Assembly: GCA_965601825.1 (NCBI GenBank)
Contig: OZ271839.1
Location: 434,001-498,000, forward strand
Source of the DNA: HXMU1420-13 sp965601825
GTDB taxonomy: Bacteria > Bacteroidota > Rhodothermia > Balneolales > Balneolaceae
Length of the DNA: 64,000 nt
Reading direction: 5' to 3'
This document shows positions 34,493 to 43,469 of this stretch, piece by piece (position 1 is the first letter of the stretch; each line of letters begins with the position of its first letter). Both the position numbers and the translations under genes were made by a program. Below the pieces are notes generated by a model. That model worked only from the letters and a program-made list of their open reading frames with translations, was not told where the DNA came from and ran no database searches.

Positions 34493-35530
34493 ATGAATAA
34501 AACAATATTCTTGTTTCTTTCTTTTGTTTTTGTCAGTTCTTCAGTGTTCTCTCAAATAAATGGCTTTTCATTTTTTCATGAATCTGCAGAAGAAATTCTG
34601 ATTACAGATTTAGATCATCCAATTCATAAGGTCACAATCTATGACTCCCTTCTTTGGGCTTCAGATTATGGAAGTGGTAGCGTTTATAGAAGCTTGGATG
34701 GAGGTAATACATTCAACAAAATAGCTACTCTTGGTTCAGAATATTTTGAGTCAATTCAGTTTTTAAATGAAAATGTCGGGTTTATTTCGGGGGATTATGG
34801 TTACGTCTATAAAACTATTGATGGAGGTAATTCCTGGATTGAAATCAGTCCGATGGTTGAAGCAAGAATTACAGAACGATTTAGAAATGACCCAACCAAA
34901 GATCAGAAACCGGATGGAGCTTTTGTTGCTTATTACTCTATGCACTTTGTTTCTGAATCGTCAGGTTTTGTGAGTGGCTATAAATACAACCCATTAATTG
35001 GTTTTAGAAACTCATACCAAAGAGTGTTTTATGTAACCAATGATGGTGGCAATACTTGGAATGAATACAATCAATCGGAGCAGAAAATTATTCTAGATGA
35101 ATTTAAGCAGGAAGCCAGATCAGCAAACACATATTTTGAAAATGAATATTTCGTTTCCAACGAAATTAGCTGGAAAACCGCTAAAAATGATGCAAAGTCA
35201 GATATACTAGTAAGAACTAATTATACAACCAGCAAAACAGATACACTAAATTTACCTAAATCACCCTATCAAAGAGTAATGCTACGAAGCATCACCTTTT
35301 TATCTAATGAAATCGGATTTGTATTTGGTGGCGCCCTTGATGATGAAAACCAGAATTCAATTATTTATGCGACAAAAGATGGTGGGAACTCCTGGCAGTT
35401 ACTAGATTCAAATCTGGGGCATATTCATATAGCTATTACTGATGATACATACCTTTTTCTATTTGGGAAAAGAGGTCTACATAAGAGTATTGCCAAAGCA
35501 ATAGTAATAGAAAGCTTTAGCTCTGAGTAA
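34493..35530 (+). CDS. secreted BNR/YCF48-like repeat protein
   Basis: 345 residues from the ATG at 34493, chosen because it starts a signal peptide (ending VFSQ); the frame is open 26 codons further upstream. At least three repeats of the type YKTxDGGNSW (SLDGGNTF, TIDGGNSW, TNDGGNTW, TKDGGNSW) mark bladed beta-propeller repeats of the sialidase-BNR or photosystem-II-assembly-factor (YCF48) type. The NEIGFVFGG-type strands between repeats fit. No active-site residues of sialidases are obvious. Probably a binding or scaffold protein on the cell surface or in the periplasm. Confidence 0.75.
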   Translation: MNKTIFLFLSFVFVSSSVFSQINGFSFFHESAEEILITDLDHPIHKVTIYDSLLWASDYGSGSVYRSLDGGNTFNKIATLGSEYFESIQFLNENVGFISGDYGYVYKTIDGGNSWIEISPMVEARITERFRNDPTKDQKPDGAFVAYYSMHFVSESSGFVSGYKYNPLIGFRNSYQRVFYVTNDGGNTWNEYNQSEQKIILDEFKQEARSANTYFENEYFVSNEISWKTAKNDAKSDILVRTNYTTSKTDTLNLPKSPYQRVMLRSITFLSNEIGFVFGGALDDENQNSIIYATKDGGNSWQLLDSNLGHIHIAITDDTYLFLFGKRGLHKSIAKAIVIESFSSE

Positions 35531-35747
35531 TCAATATAAATGATGATTTATTGAATCATTACTAGTTTACATCTAAATCGCTTCCAGAATAAATTTAAAC
35601 TTAGATATTATTTGAAACCTACTCTAATTGTAACACTCTCAATTATTCAGGATGATAAAATAAAAATACAGATATAGTCTCAACCATTAGACAAAGTTGA
35701 ATTATCGATCTTCACAAAAACTTCATATAAGACCATTATCGTCGGCG

Positions 35748-36284
35748 ATGCAAAAAATCATTCTTCTGCTCTTTCTTTGTCCTTATTTGCTAGCCATACA
35801 ATGTTTCGATGATGAGTGCACATTAATTGAAAACTGGGAGCAAAACAGCTATATATCATTAGTAACTATATCGCCTCTACAAAACAGTTACAGTGCCGGA
35901 GATACAATTACTTTAAGTGCGAGTATTCCAGCAACAAATAACTTCTTTGGTGAAACTGTGAATTTACTTGAAGAAACTGGAGACGAAACCGGGTTGCTTA
36001 AGTTTATAGCTGTGGAAGGTCAGGGCGATTTATTTCAGGATAATGAGATTACTATTAATAGAGGAAATCAGGGACAGTTCCCTGTTTGGTTTGAGATGAC
36101 AATTAATTCTGAAACTGGAAATTATGAACTAAATTTTGAAATCACATTGAATCGAACTGGTTCATATACTATGCTTACAGATGGGTCGGTAGATTTTGGG
36201 GCTTCAGATTGTCCAGATTACAGACTGAACTTTCTTATTGCTGGCACTGAAGGGCAATTCCTTGAGTTTTCAGTAAATGAGTAA
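35748..36284 (+). CDS. hypothetical lipoprotein or exported protein
   Basis: 178 residues from the ATG at 35748, which begins a signal-like segment (MQKIILLLFLCPYLLAIQC). The cysteine at position 19 may be a lipobox cysteine but the preceding residues are atypical. The rest is beta-rich and polar, with cysteines in DDEC and SDCPDY that could form a disulfide. No family recognised. The 217-bp gap before it (35531-35747) is AT-rich with nothing identifiable. Confidence 0.55.
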   Translation: MQKIILLLFLCPYLLAIQCFDDECTLIENWEQNSYISLVTISPLQNSYSAGDTITLSASIPATNNFFGETVNLLEETGDETGLLKFIAVEGQGDLFQDNEITINRGNQGQFPVWFEMTINSETGNYELNFEITLNRTGSYTMLTDGSVDFGASDCPDYRLNFLIAGTEGQFLEFSVNE

Positions 36285-36341
36285 TAATTTTACGCGCTTC
36301 GTGTGAAGGGAAAAATAGGCGCATTAAACGTATTATAATCA

Positions 36342-37226
36342 ATGAAAAAAAATTCCATTCTTAAAAAAACACTTTTGTGGATTGTAGCTGTGTTCATGGC
36401 AGCAGCTGCAATGATCTACCAAAGAAGTACAGGCCCTACGTATGAGTATAGAGGATATTTAGAGCATAACGGAGAAAGCAGTAAGTATGAATTACTCAGA
36501 TCTCATGAAACAACTGGTGGTGCAAGTATTATAATGCCAACTATTGAAGGTGTGGACTATAACGCTTCCATGCATTACAAGCGTTACCAGACACAGGATT
36601 CCATTACTGTAATAGACTTTCAACTAGATAATAATGGCCAGTTTTATGCTCAATTACCCGTACAACCTGCTGCGGGAAAAATGGAATATTTCATTACAGG
36701 TAGTATAGCTGGAAATGAGTTCAGCATTCCGGAAAATAGTGAAGAAAAAATCATTCTGAGATATAAAGATCCTGTATCCAACTATATTTTGATCCCACAC
36801 GTTGTTATGATGGTTATTGTGATCATCTTCGGAATCAGGGCGGGTTTAAGTGCACTTTTTGACCATGGTGCTATGCGTAAATGGACAGCTGTTGCTTTTA
36901 CTGCAATGACTGTGGGCGGAATGATATTAGGTCCTTTAGTTCAGAAAGCAGCTTTTGGTGAATATTGGACCGGCTTCCCATTAGGTGGTGATTTTACGGA
37001 TAATAAAATGCTGATTATGTGGGTAGCTTGGGCACTTGCAATGGCAATAATCGGTTTCAAGGAAAAGAAGAAAGAAGGCGTTAGCAAAGCCACGGTATTG
37101 GTCGCCTCTGTTGTAATGATTGTTGTTTATCTGATTCCGCATAGTATGGGTGGTTCAACCCTTGATTATGATCAGGTAGATCAAGGGATAGATCCTGCAG
37201 AAGCAATTACTACCGGTAATCGATAA
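36342..37226 (+). CDS. hypothetical membrane protein with periplasmic beta domain
   Basis: 294 residues. An N-terminal transmembrane anchor (about 10-25) precedes a beta-rich domain of about 120 residues (YEYRGYLEHNGE to ENSEEKIILRY), then four transmembrane helices (about 150-172, 182-205, 225-242, 255-272) with HxxG and aspartate residues near the membrane faces (SALFDHGAMRKW; PHSMGGS). No family recognised. It is the first gene of a tight trio, 20 nt before the DUF2231-like gene, then the CobW-type GTPase. The trio suggests a membrane process involving metal or cofactor handling, but that is inference. Confidence 0.6.
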   Translation: MKKNSILKKTLLWIVAVFMAAAAMIYQRSTGPTYEYRGYLEHNGESSKYELLRSHETTGGASIIMPTIEGVDYNASMHYKRYQTQDSITVIDFQLDNNGQFYAQLPVQPAAGKMEYFITGSIAGNEFSIPENSEEKIILRYKDPVSNYILIPHVVMMVIVIIFGIRAGLSALFDHGAMRKWTAVAFTAMTVGGMILGPLVQKAAFGEYWTGFPLGGDFTDNKMLIMWVAWALAMAIIGFKEKKKEGVSKATVLVASVVMIVVYLIPHSMGGSTLDYDQVDQGIDPAEAITTGNR

Positions 37227-37246
37227 TTATCTAATCCTTTCCAACT

Positions 37247-37693
37247 TTGATAGCAAATTGGATACATATTGCCATTGTTCATTTTGCTATAATTGGAACA
37301 CCCTGGCTTGCTTATAAAGTATTGAAGCACAGAAATGATCCAATGGATGAAAAGCCTTGGAAAATGATTTTCAGTGCTTCCATAGTATTTGGCGTAATAA
37401 CTGCAATCGCATATTACACAGGACCAGAAACTGCTGAATGGACAAAACAAGTATTAGCTGACTATCCACAAGATCACGTAGAGAATCACGCATTATGGGG
37501 AAGAATTGCCTTTGTTATTCAAACAATAACTGGACTTCTTGGAATAATGGGTTGGGCCAGCATACTTCAGGAGGAAATTCCTGATCGTCGAATCTCCTAT
37601 CTTCTTTTATTTCTTCTAACTGTAAATACAATGGTTCTATTCTACACTGCCCATTTGGGTGGACATATCAGAAGGATGGACCTTTTTTTATAA
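37247..37693 (+). CDS. DUF2231-like four-helix membrane protein
   Basis: 148 residues with four transmembrane helices. The opening NWIHIAIVHFAIIGTPW and the later VENHALWGRIAF, with histidines facing the membrane (H7, H11 and one in VENHAL), resemble DUF2231-type membrane proteins, which may bind haem. That assignment is tentative. The start is the TTG at 37247, because no ATG or GTG lies upstream in a plausible place. It starts 20 nt after the preceding membrane gene and ends 7 nt before the GTPase start. Confidence 0.6.
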   Translation: MIANWIHIAIVHFAIIGTPWLAYKVLKHRNDPMDEKPWKMIFSASIVFGVITAIAYYTGPETAEWTKQVLADYPQDHVENHALWGRIAFVIQTITGLLGIMGWASILQEEIPDRRISYLLLFLLTVNTMVLFYTAHLGGHIRRMDLFL

Positions 37694-37700
37694 TACCTTC

Positions 37701-38891
37701 ATGAAAATACCTGTTGTAATTCTAAATGGTTTTTTAGGATCAGGAAAAACAACTCTGTTGAGGAACCTGCTTGTTCAGTCACACGAGAAAGATATCTCTG
37801 TCGGTGTTGTTGTAAACGATATGAGTGAATTGGATGTAGACGGTGAATTAGTTGCTAATACGGAAGTCGTTGAGGAAAAAGACCACAATTTGATATCTAT
37901 TCATAACTGCGTGATCAGCAGTAAAAAGGGGATTGAGGAACTTCAAAAAGCCCTGAATACGATTCTTTCTAAACATGAGCCCGAACTAATCATCATTGAA
38001 ACATCAGGTAGTGGACATCCTATGCCACTAATTGAGTTTTTTCAGAATCAACCCAAGTTTAAACTAACCGGTGTACTTGCGTTAGCTGATAGTCTGATGT
38101 TGGCAAGAGATTATAATTATGGTCAACTGATTGTGCCTCTACTACAATATAATTTACAAATTGAGAAGAGAGACACGATCAATTTGTTGACTGAGCAAAT
38201 CATGTTTTGCAGTCACCTTATTCTGACCAAAGCAGATCGATTGGAGAAGGGAAAGTTACAGGAAATTGCCCAATCCATTCATCCGCTTAATCCCTATGTT
38301 TCTATTATTTCTGTACGATTTGGAAATTTTGCGATCGAGGAATTATTGGAAATGCCGGAATATAATTATCACCGAGTTGCTCAATTAACAGAGGAAATAA
38401 GACCAACCCTTGAAGCTGAGTCGGAGAATGAACGGCCTTATAACCTGGCAACTCGCATAATAAAAGATGATCGTCCATTTCATCCACAACGTTTATGGGA
38501 TGCCTGTCAGCAGTATCTGGATCAAAAGATTTATAGAAGCAAAGGGTTCTTCTGGTTAGCTAGCCGTGACAAGTTATCGCTGCTTTGGAATCAGGCTGCC
38601 GGAAACATCAGCCTCGAATTTATAGGCTACTGGCGATCAGGGATTGTAGAAAGTGATGATCACGGCCTCACAGAAATGGAGATCGAACAACTGAAAGAAA
38701 TGTTGAAAAAAGAGAAAGGCAGATTTGGTGATCGTTCTTGTGATCTCACCGTAATTGGAGACAAAACTCAGGTCGACTCATTTACTGAAGCTATCGCAGC
38801 CTGCTTTCTCACTGAAGAAGAAATTGAACATTACCAATCAGGTGGAACCTTCTCTGATCCATGGCCAAAGAATATGGTAAAACTGACGTAA
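37701..38891 (+). CDS. CobW/COG0523-type GTPase
   Basis: 396 residues from the ATG at 37701. The G1 loop is GFLGSGKT (10-17), the Walker B/switch segment ends IIIETSGSGHP (97-106), and TKAD (176-179) stands for NKxD. A CobW C-terminal-like domain fills the last 100 residues. The CxCC metal motif that most members carry near residue 68 is here HNCVISS, so only the first cysteine remains. Members are metallochaperones for zinc, cobalt or iron enzymes; with a reduced metal site, metal delivery is uncertain. It ends a three-gene unit, which points to a membrane-linked client. Confidence 0.85.
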   Translation: MKIPVVILNGFLGSGKTTLLRNLLVQSHEKDISVGVVVNDMSELDVDGELVANTEVVEEKDHNLISIHNCVISSKKGIEELQKALNTILSKHEPELIIIETSGSGHPMPLIEFFQNQPKFKLTGVLALADSLMLARDYNYGQLIVPLLQYNLQIEKRDTINLLTEQIMFCSHLILTKADRLEKGKLQEIAQSIHPLNPYVSIISVRFGNFAIEELLEMPEYNYHRVAQLTEEIRPTLEAESENERPYNLATRIIKDDRPFHPQRLWDACQQYLDQKIYRSKGFFWLASRDKLSLLWNQAAGNISLEFIGYWRSGIVESDDHGLTEMEIEQLKEMLKKEKGRFGDRSCDLTVIGDKTQVDSFTEAIAACFLTEEEIEHYQSGGTFSDPWPKNMVKLT

Positions 38892-39023
38892 AGAGTTTAA
38901 TCAACTTTTTACGAGACTAAATACACTCTCTTTTTTGTTTAGGCGTATTATAGCCGTTAGGAAAGACTATTCAATTAAGCGCTTTGATAAACCCCACTCA
39001 TCAATAAAGAAATTGTTTAAACC

Positions 39024-39860
39024 ATGAATTCAGAGTTTATTCATTGGAACCCTGATCCTGAAATAATCAATATTTTTGGCATTTCTCTTAGGTACTATGG
39101 ATTACTATTTGTTGGTGGATTAGTATTAAGTATCTACGTTTTGCGTTGGATTTTCGATAAAGAAAAAATTCCAGCTGAAAATCTGGATAAATTAACAGTC
39201 TACGGAGTGATTGGTATTTTGGCTGGAGCCAGACTTGGTCATTGTTTGTTTTATGAACCGGCATATTATTTGGCCAATCCTCTGGAAATGATTTTACCCA
39301 TTTCCTTCAATCCAGGTGGTGGTATTCAATTTACCGGATATCAGGGGCTTGCAAGCCATGGTGGGGCATTTGGATTAATTATCGCACTATTCGCCTATAC
39401 TAAAAAGACTGGACAATCAATGATTAACACCGTTGATTTGATAGCTGTAGTAACTGGACTTGCTAGCGGATTTATCAGAGTTGCTAACTTTATGAACTCC
39501 GAAATTATTGGAATGCCTACAACTAAATCGTGGGGAATAGTTTTTGAAAGAGTTGATAGCATTCCCAGACATCCGGCTCAACTTTATGAAGCCATTTGTT
39601 ATTTCATAATTTTTGGGATTATGATCTTTCTTTATAAAACACAGAGGGAAAAGCTTAAAAATGGATTCTTTTTCGGGCTCGTCATATTCCTAATCTTTAC
39701 AGCCCGTTTCTTCATCGAGTTTGTTAAGGAAAATCAAGTAGCCTTTGAAGCTGGAATGGCATTCAACATGGGACAGCTATTGAGTTTACCCTATATCTTA
39801 GTTGGAATAGGATTCATGATTTACGGTTTTAAAAAGACTAAAAAGCTTAGTACGATGTGA
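39024..39860 (+). CDS. lgt: prolipoprotein diacylglyceryl transferase
   Basis: 278 residues with about seven transmembrane helices. Lgt transfers diacylglycerol from phosphatidylglycerol to the lipobox cysteine of prolipoproteins at the outer face of the inner membrane. Landmarks are the ARLGHCLFYEP segment, SHGGAFG (H112), the signature GFIRVANFMNSEIIG (149-163) with the essential arginine and asparagine, RHPAQLYEA, and the C-terminal FFIEFVKE. It is monocistronic by spacing (132 nt before, 164 nt after). Many lipoproteins predicted in this window depend on it. Confidence 0.96.
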   Translation: MNSEFIHWNPDPEIINIFGISLRYYGLLFVGGLVLSIYVLRWIFDKEKIPAENLDKLTVYGVIGILAGARLGHCLFYEPAYYLANPLEMILPISFNPGGGIQFTGYQGLASHGGAFGLIIALFAYTKKTGQSMINTVDLIAVVTGLASGFIRVANFMNSEIIGMPTTKSWGIVFERVDSIPRHPAQLYEAICYFIIFGIMIFLYKTQREKLKNGFFFGLVIFLIFTARFFIEFVKENQVAFEAGMAFNMGQLLSLPYILVGIGFMIYGFKKTKKLSTM

Positions 39861-39990
39861 TGAGTACGATTAATTGAATAATCTATTCCCATCTGCTTGA
39901 TATAAAACCGCACATGTTTCCAGAAGACCTTTTAACAACTTCATAAACCGTCCAGCGAAAAAGCAAATACACATTTCATATTGATCGTAG

Positions 39991-40025
39991 TAGCGATTGT
40001 AAATTTGAACGAATCGCAATCGCTA
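39991..40025 (+). promoter_or_regulatory. inverted repeat overlapping the start codon of a hydrolase gene
   Basis: tagcgattg (39991-39999) and caatcgcta (40017-40025) are exact reverse complements with a 17-nt spacer. The last base of the right arm is the A of the ATG. On RNA this folds the ribosome binding region into a stem; on DNA it could be an operator. Confidence 0.5.
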
Positions 40026-40900
40026 TGAAATCAATTTTGAAAGTTACTCTAGTTACAATTTTCACACTCACATCACTCAATGCATTTTCACAGGACCTGC
40101 ACACTGAAGTTGTAGGATCTGGACAACCGGTAATTTTGATTCCCGGCTTAACTTGTTCCGCCGATGTCTACGATGAAACAATCTCTGAATTTAATGAGGG
40201 TTATGAATTCCATAAAATCACACTGCCCGGATTTGCAGGATTAAGTCCACTCGAAAATCCTGAAGATGGATTCCTTGATCAGGTTCAGTCATTAATTATG
40301 GATTACATCGAAGAGCATAATATCGAAAAACCCATCATTATGGGGCACAGTTTGGGTGGCTTCATTGCCTTAAACATGACTGTTGAAAATCCTGATTTAC
40401 CAAGTAAATTAGTGATCATTGATTCACTTCCTTTTTTACCAGCTATTCAAATGCCATACATAACGAATGTAGAACAAGCAAAACCAATGGCTGAAAATGT
40501 AAAAAGCGGAATGCTGGAAGCTGTTGATCAAACCGTAGAAGAACGTAAAGCTACACAAATGCAATTTCTAGGAATGATGATTATGGATGAAGACAAAATC
40601 GAAACTGCTGCAGGATGGGGCGCTCTTAGCGACCCAACAACTACAGCTCAGGCAATGTATGAGTTGTATACTCACGATATACGAGACCAGCTGGATCAAA
40701 TTAAAGTTCCGACACTCGTTCTGGGAGCCTGGATAGCTTATCAGAATTATGGTGTAACACGCGAAAGTAACATGGCAAATTATTCTGCACAGTATAAGGA
40801 ACTTGAAAATGTAATCATCGACATGACCGATGTGGGAAATCATTTTATAATGTGGGATGATCCAACTTTTTTCTATGATTGGTTGAATCGTTTTCTATAA
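40025..40900 (+). CDS. secreted alpha/beta hydrolase
   Basis: 291 residues with a signal peptide (ending AFSQ). Motifs are LIPGLTCSADVYD (oxyanion region), LPGFAG, nucleophile S109 in GHSLGG, VIIDSLPF and the closing DVGNHFIMWDDP with the catalytic histidine. Substrate unknown. The LytS-like kinase starts 18 nt downstream and is followed by a LytTR regulator, so the hydrolase may be controlled by, or may signal to, this pair. Confidence 0.85.
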   Translation: MKSILKVTLVTIFTLTSLNAFSQDLHTEVVGSGQPVILIPGLTCSADVYDETISEFNEGYEFHKITLPGFAGLSPLENPEDGFLDQVQSLIMDYIEEHNIEKPIIMGHSLGGFIALNMTVENPDLPSKLVIIDSLPFLPAIQMPYITNVEQAKPMAENVKSGMLEAVDQTVEERKATQMQFLGMMIMDEDKIETAAGWGALSDPTTTAQAMYELYTHDIRDQLDQIKVPTLVLGAWIAYQNYGVTRESNMANYSAQYKELENVIIDMTDVGNHFIMWDDPTFFYDWLNRFL

Positions 40901-40918
40901 ATCATCGAATAGAATCAA

Positions 40919-41974
40919 ATGAGTCGAGCGACCTTATACTGGATCTTACAATTTAGCGGATGGGGGATATATTCTGTATTCCTCATCTCTATGATTATCA
41001 TTTTCGCTGGTCCTGACTATGTTTCGAAGGATACGTTTATTATCCAACTAGTATTTTTAGTCACGCTTATTACTTCTTCTCATCTGCTACGATTAGTGAT
41101 CAAGAAACAAAACTGGCTGAAATTTTCGATCAGAAAGATCGTATTTCGGTCGCTGATTGGATCAGCTGTTACTTCTTTTTCTGCACAGGCTATAATTCAT
41201 TTTATGATTTACCTGGTGCTTCCAATAGTAAATCTGGATGACTTCTCAATTCAGAACTTTATGGGCTATGTACTTAGTGTATTTCTGGTAATGAGTTTGT
41301 GGACCGCTATCTATCTATCGATTCAGTTCCTGAGAAGAAATCAACAAAACGAAATAGAAAAGCTTGAATTAAATCATGCTTTAAGTGAAGCGGAACTCAC
41401 CGTTCTTAAAAATCAGATTAATCCTCACTTTCTGTTTAATGCACTCAACAATATCCGTTCTTTGGTACTCATTGATCCGGAAAAAGCACGAACAATGATC
41501 ACTCACATTTCTGACTTGCTTAGATATAGCATACAGTTTAACGCCAGAGAAAAAACTCCGTTGGAAGAAGAAATAGAAATCGTGAAAGATTATCTGGCCT
41601 TAGAAGAAATTCAGTTTGGTGATAGACTTAACTATTCCATCCAAATTGACGAGTCAACCAAGCAAGTTCAGTTACCACCTATGACGATTCAGTTACTGGT
41701 TGAAAACGCCATCAAGCATGGAATAGCTAAACAGAAAAATGGTGGGGAAATTCTGATAACCTCAAGTAATAAAGAAAATCAGACGGTTATTGAAGTGAAG
41801 AACTCCGGAACTCTAAACAAAGAGGAAAGTGACTCTGGAATTGGAATCAAAAATCTAACTGAGAGGATGAATATTATGTTTGGTCCATCTGCGAGTTTCA
41901 TTTTAAAAAACAGCACTGAAAACTCTGTTATTGCCACAATCACATTGCCATATGATGAAAGTATTAATCATTGA
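40919..41974 (+). CDS. LytS-like sensor histidine kinase
   Basis: 351 residues. Four transmembrane helices (about 10-145) precede the His_kinase domain: LKNQINPHFLFNALN with phospho-acceptor H170, then IQLLVENAIKHGI and IGIKNLTERM. No extra sensor domain. The response regulator gene overlaps its 3' end by about 20 nt, indicating a coupled pair. This is the second LytS-LytTR pair in the window; the other is at 18.6-20.5 kb, and both share the same layout. Confidence 0.93.
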   Translation: MSRATLYWILQFSGWGIYSVFLISMIIIFAGPDYVSKDTFIIQLVFLVTLITSSHLLRLVIKKQNWLKFSIRKIVFRSLIGSAVTSFSAQAIIHFMIYLVLPIVNLDDFSIQNFMGYVLSVFLVMSLWTAIYLSIQFLRRNQQNEIEKLELNHALSEAELTVLKNQINPHFLFNALNNIRSLVLIDPEKARTMITHISDLLRYSIQFNAREKTPLEEEIEIVKDYLALEEIQFGDRLNYSIQIDESTKQVQLPPMTIQLLVENAIKHGIAKQKNGGEILITSSNKENQTVIEVKNSGTLNKEESDSGIGIKNLTERMNIMFGPSASFILKNSTENSVIATITLPYDESINH

Positions 41975-42671
41975 TGATTCGGAATTAGCCAGAGAAGAAT
42001 TGAAGCATTTACTCAGTTCTTTTAAAGAAATACAACTAATCGGCGAAGCATGTGATGTCGATTCTGCACTTTCTGAAATTAGGATACATGAACCGGATCT
42101 ACTTCTGCTAGATATTCATATGCCTGAAAAAACAGGCTTTGAATTGCTTGAAGAATTAAATGATGTGCCACAAGTAATCTTTACCACTGCTTATGATCAA
42201 TACGCAATTAAAGCTTTTGAACATAATGCGCTAGATTATTTGCAGAAACCGATTAAGGAAGCTCGTTTTAAAGAATCCATAGATAGAGCGATGAATAAAT
42301 TTGAGCAATCAAATGGGGATTCCGGTTCTGATATTTTAGGTGTGGAGAACAAAGTATTTGTCAAAGAGGGATACGATTGCTGGTTTGTGAAAGTGGGAAC
42401 TATCCGATTACTTGAAATAAATGGTAGTAGTACAAAAATCTACTTTGAGAAAGAAAGTCCGACTTTAGCCAGATCATTAAATCAACTGGAAGAAAAACTT
42501 GATCCTAAAGTATTCTTCCGTGCAAACCGGCAACAGGTAATAAATGTGAATTTCATAAAACACATTGAACCCTGGTTTAGCAACACTTTAAAAGCGTATC
42601 TCACAACAGGTGAAGAAATTGAAATCAGTCGTCGACAGAGCCTGAAATTTAAAGATCTGATGAGTTTGTGA
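41955..42671 (+). CDS. LytTR-family response regulator
   Basis: About 238 residues. I start at the ATG at 41955 (another ATG lies one codon before) because the receiver then begins MKVLIIDDSELARE. The receiver has DDSE (7-10), phospho-acceptor D53 in LLDIHMPE, and TAYDQYAIKAFEHNALDYLQKP. The LytTR DNA-binding domain is in the C-terminal 100 residues (RLLEINGSSTKIYF, FFRANRQQVINV). The likely partner is the LytS kinase it overlaps. Targets unknown. Confidence 0.93.
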   Translation: MKVLIIDDSELAREELKHLLSSFKEIQLIGEACDVDSALSEIRIHEPDLLLLDIHMPEKTGFELLEELNDVPQVIFTTAYDQYAIKAFEHNALDYLQKPIKEARFKESIDRAMNKFEQSNGDSGSDILGVENKVFVKEGYDCWFVKVGTIRLLEINGSSTKIYFEKESPTLARSLNQLEEKLDPKVFFRANRQQVINVNFIKHIEPWFSNTLKAYLTTGEEIEISRRQSLKFKDLMSL

Positions 42672-42775
42672 TCCTATTTAATAAAATTACAGTTTATTGG
42701 TTTTGACACCACAACAACACTCTCCTATCCCGACAAATTTGGCGGGTGTACCTCAATTAATAATAATAAACTTTA

Positions 42776-42821
42776 TCAACGAGTCCTTCTCCTTATGAAG
42801 GAGAAGACAGATGAGGTAGAA
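42776..42821. repeat. dispersed hairpin repeat, inverted copy of 14637-14682
   Basis: The reverse complement of this segment matches 14637-14682 over about 46 nt with a few mismatches (ctacctcatctgtcttctcc shared). The core is the hairpin ccttctcctt/aaggagaag. It lies in the 193-bp gap before a DUF7010-like gene. Confidence 0.65.
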
Positions 42822-42864
42822 ATAATGATTCTTATAACTAATTTTTTAAAAAGATATTGAAGAA

Positions 42865-43407
42865 ATGGAAAGAACACTTGAACAACAGCGTATAGAATTT
42901 GCAAACAGCAAATTTCTCGCAACACCTCTAGCCGGACTCATTGTATGGGCCTTAATTGGACTAGCCGGTATATTTTTTTCTGATTTTGTGGTTGTATGGA
43001 CCATTTTCATCGGAACAGGAAGTATTGCATATATAGGAATGTTCCTATCCAAGTTTACTGGTGAAAACTTCCTGGATAAGACGAAACCAAAGAATGAATT
43101 CGATAAACTCTTCCTTTACACTGCCGCGCAGGCTATGTTTGTGTATTCCATTGCGATTCCTTTTTTCCTAATTGATTATTCATCGCTACCAATGACGGTA
43201 GGAATTTTAACCGGATTGATGTGGATTCCTCTTTCATGGACTATAAAACATTGGGTGGGCATTTTTCACGCGGTCACAAGAACAGCATCGATTTTAGCTC
43301 TCTGGTATTTGCTACCGGATAATCGATTTATTGCTATTCCATTTGTAATAGTGTTGATTTATGTACTGACTTTATTCATACTAAAGAAAAGAAAAGCAAT
43401 AACTTAG
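42865..43407 (+). CDS. DUF7010-like membrane protein
   Basis: 180 residues with about five transmembrane helices and short loops. The N-terminus MERTLEQQRIEFANSKFLATPLAGLIVWALIG and the middle FVYSIAIPFFLIDYSS fit a small integral membrane family that I recall as DUF7010. Function unknown. It sits 63 nt before the VanZ-like gene on the same strand. Confidence 0.6.
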   Translation: MERTLEQQRIEFANSKFLATPLAGLIVWALIGLAGIFFSDFVVVWTIFIGTGSIAYIGMFLSKFTGENFLDKTKPKNEFDKLFLYTAAQAMFVYSIAIPFFLIDYSSLPMTVGILTGLMWIPLSWTIKHWVGIFHAVTRTASILALWYLLPDNRFIAIPFVIVLIYVLTLFILKKRKAIT

Positions 43408-43469
43408 TTTCGAAATTAACCCGAAATACATAGAGTTCTATATTCTAATAAGTAATAGTTAAAGCGTGT

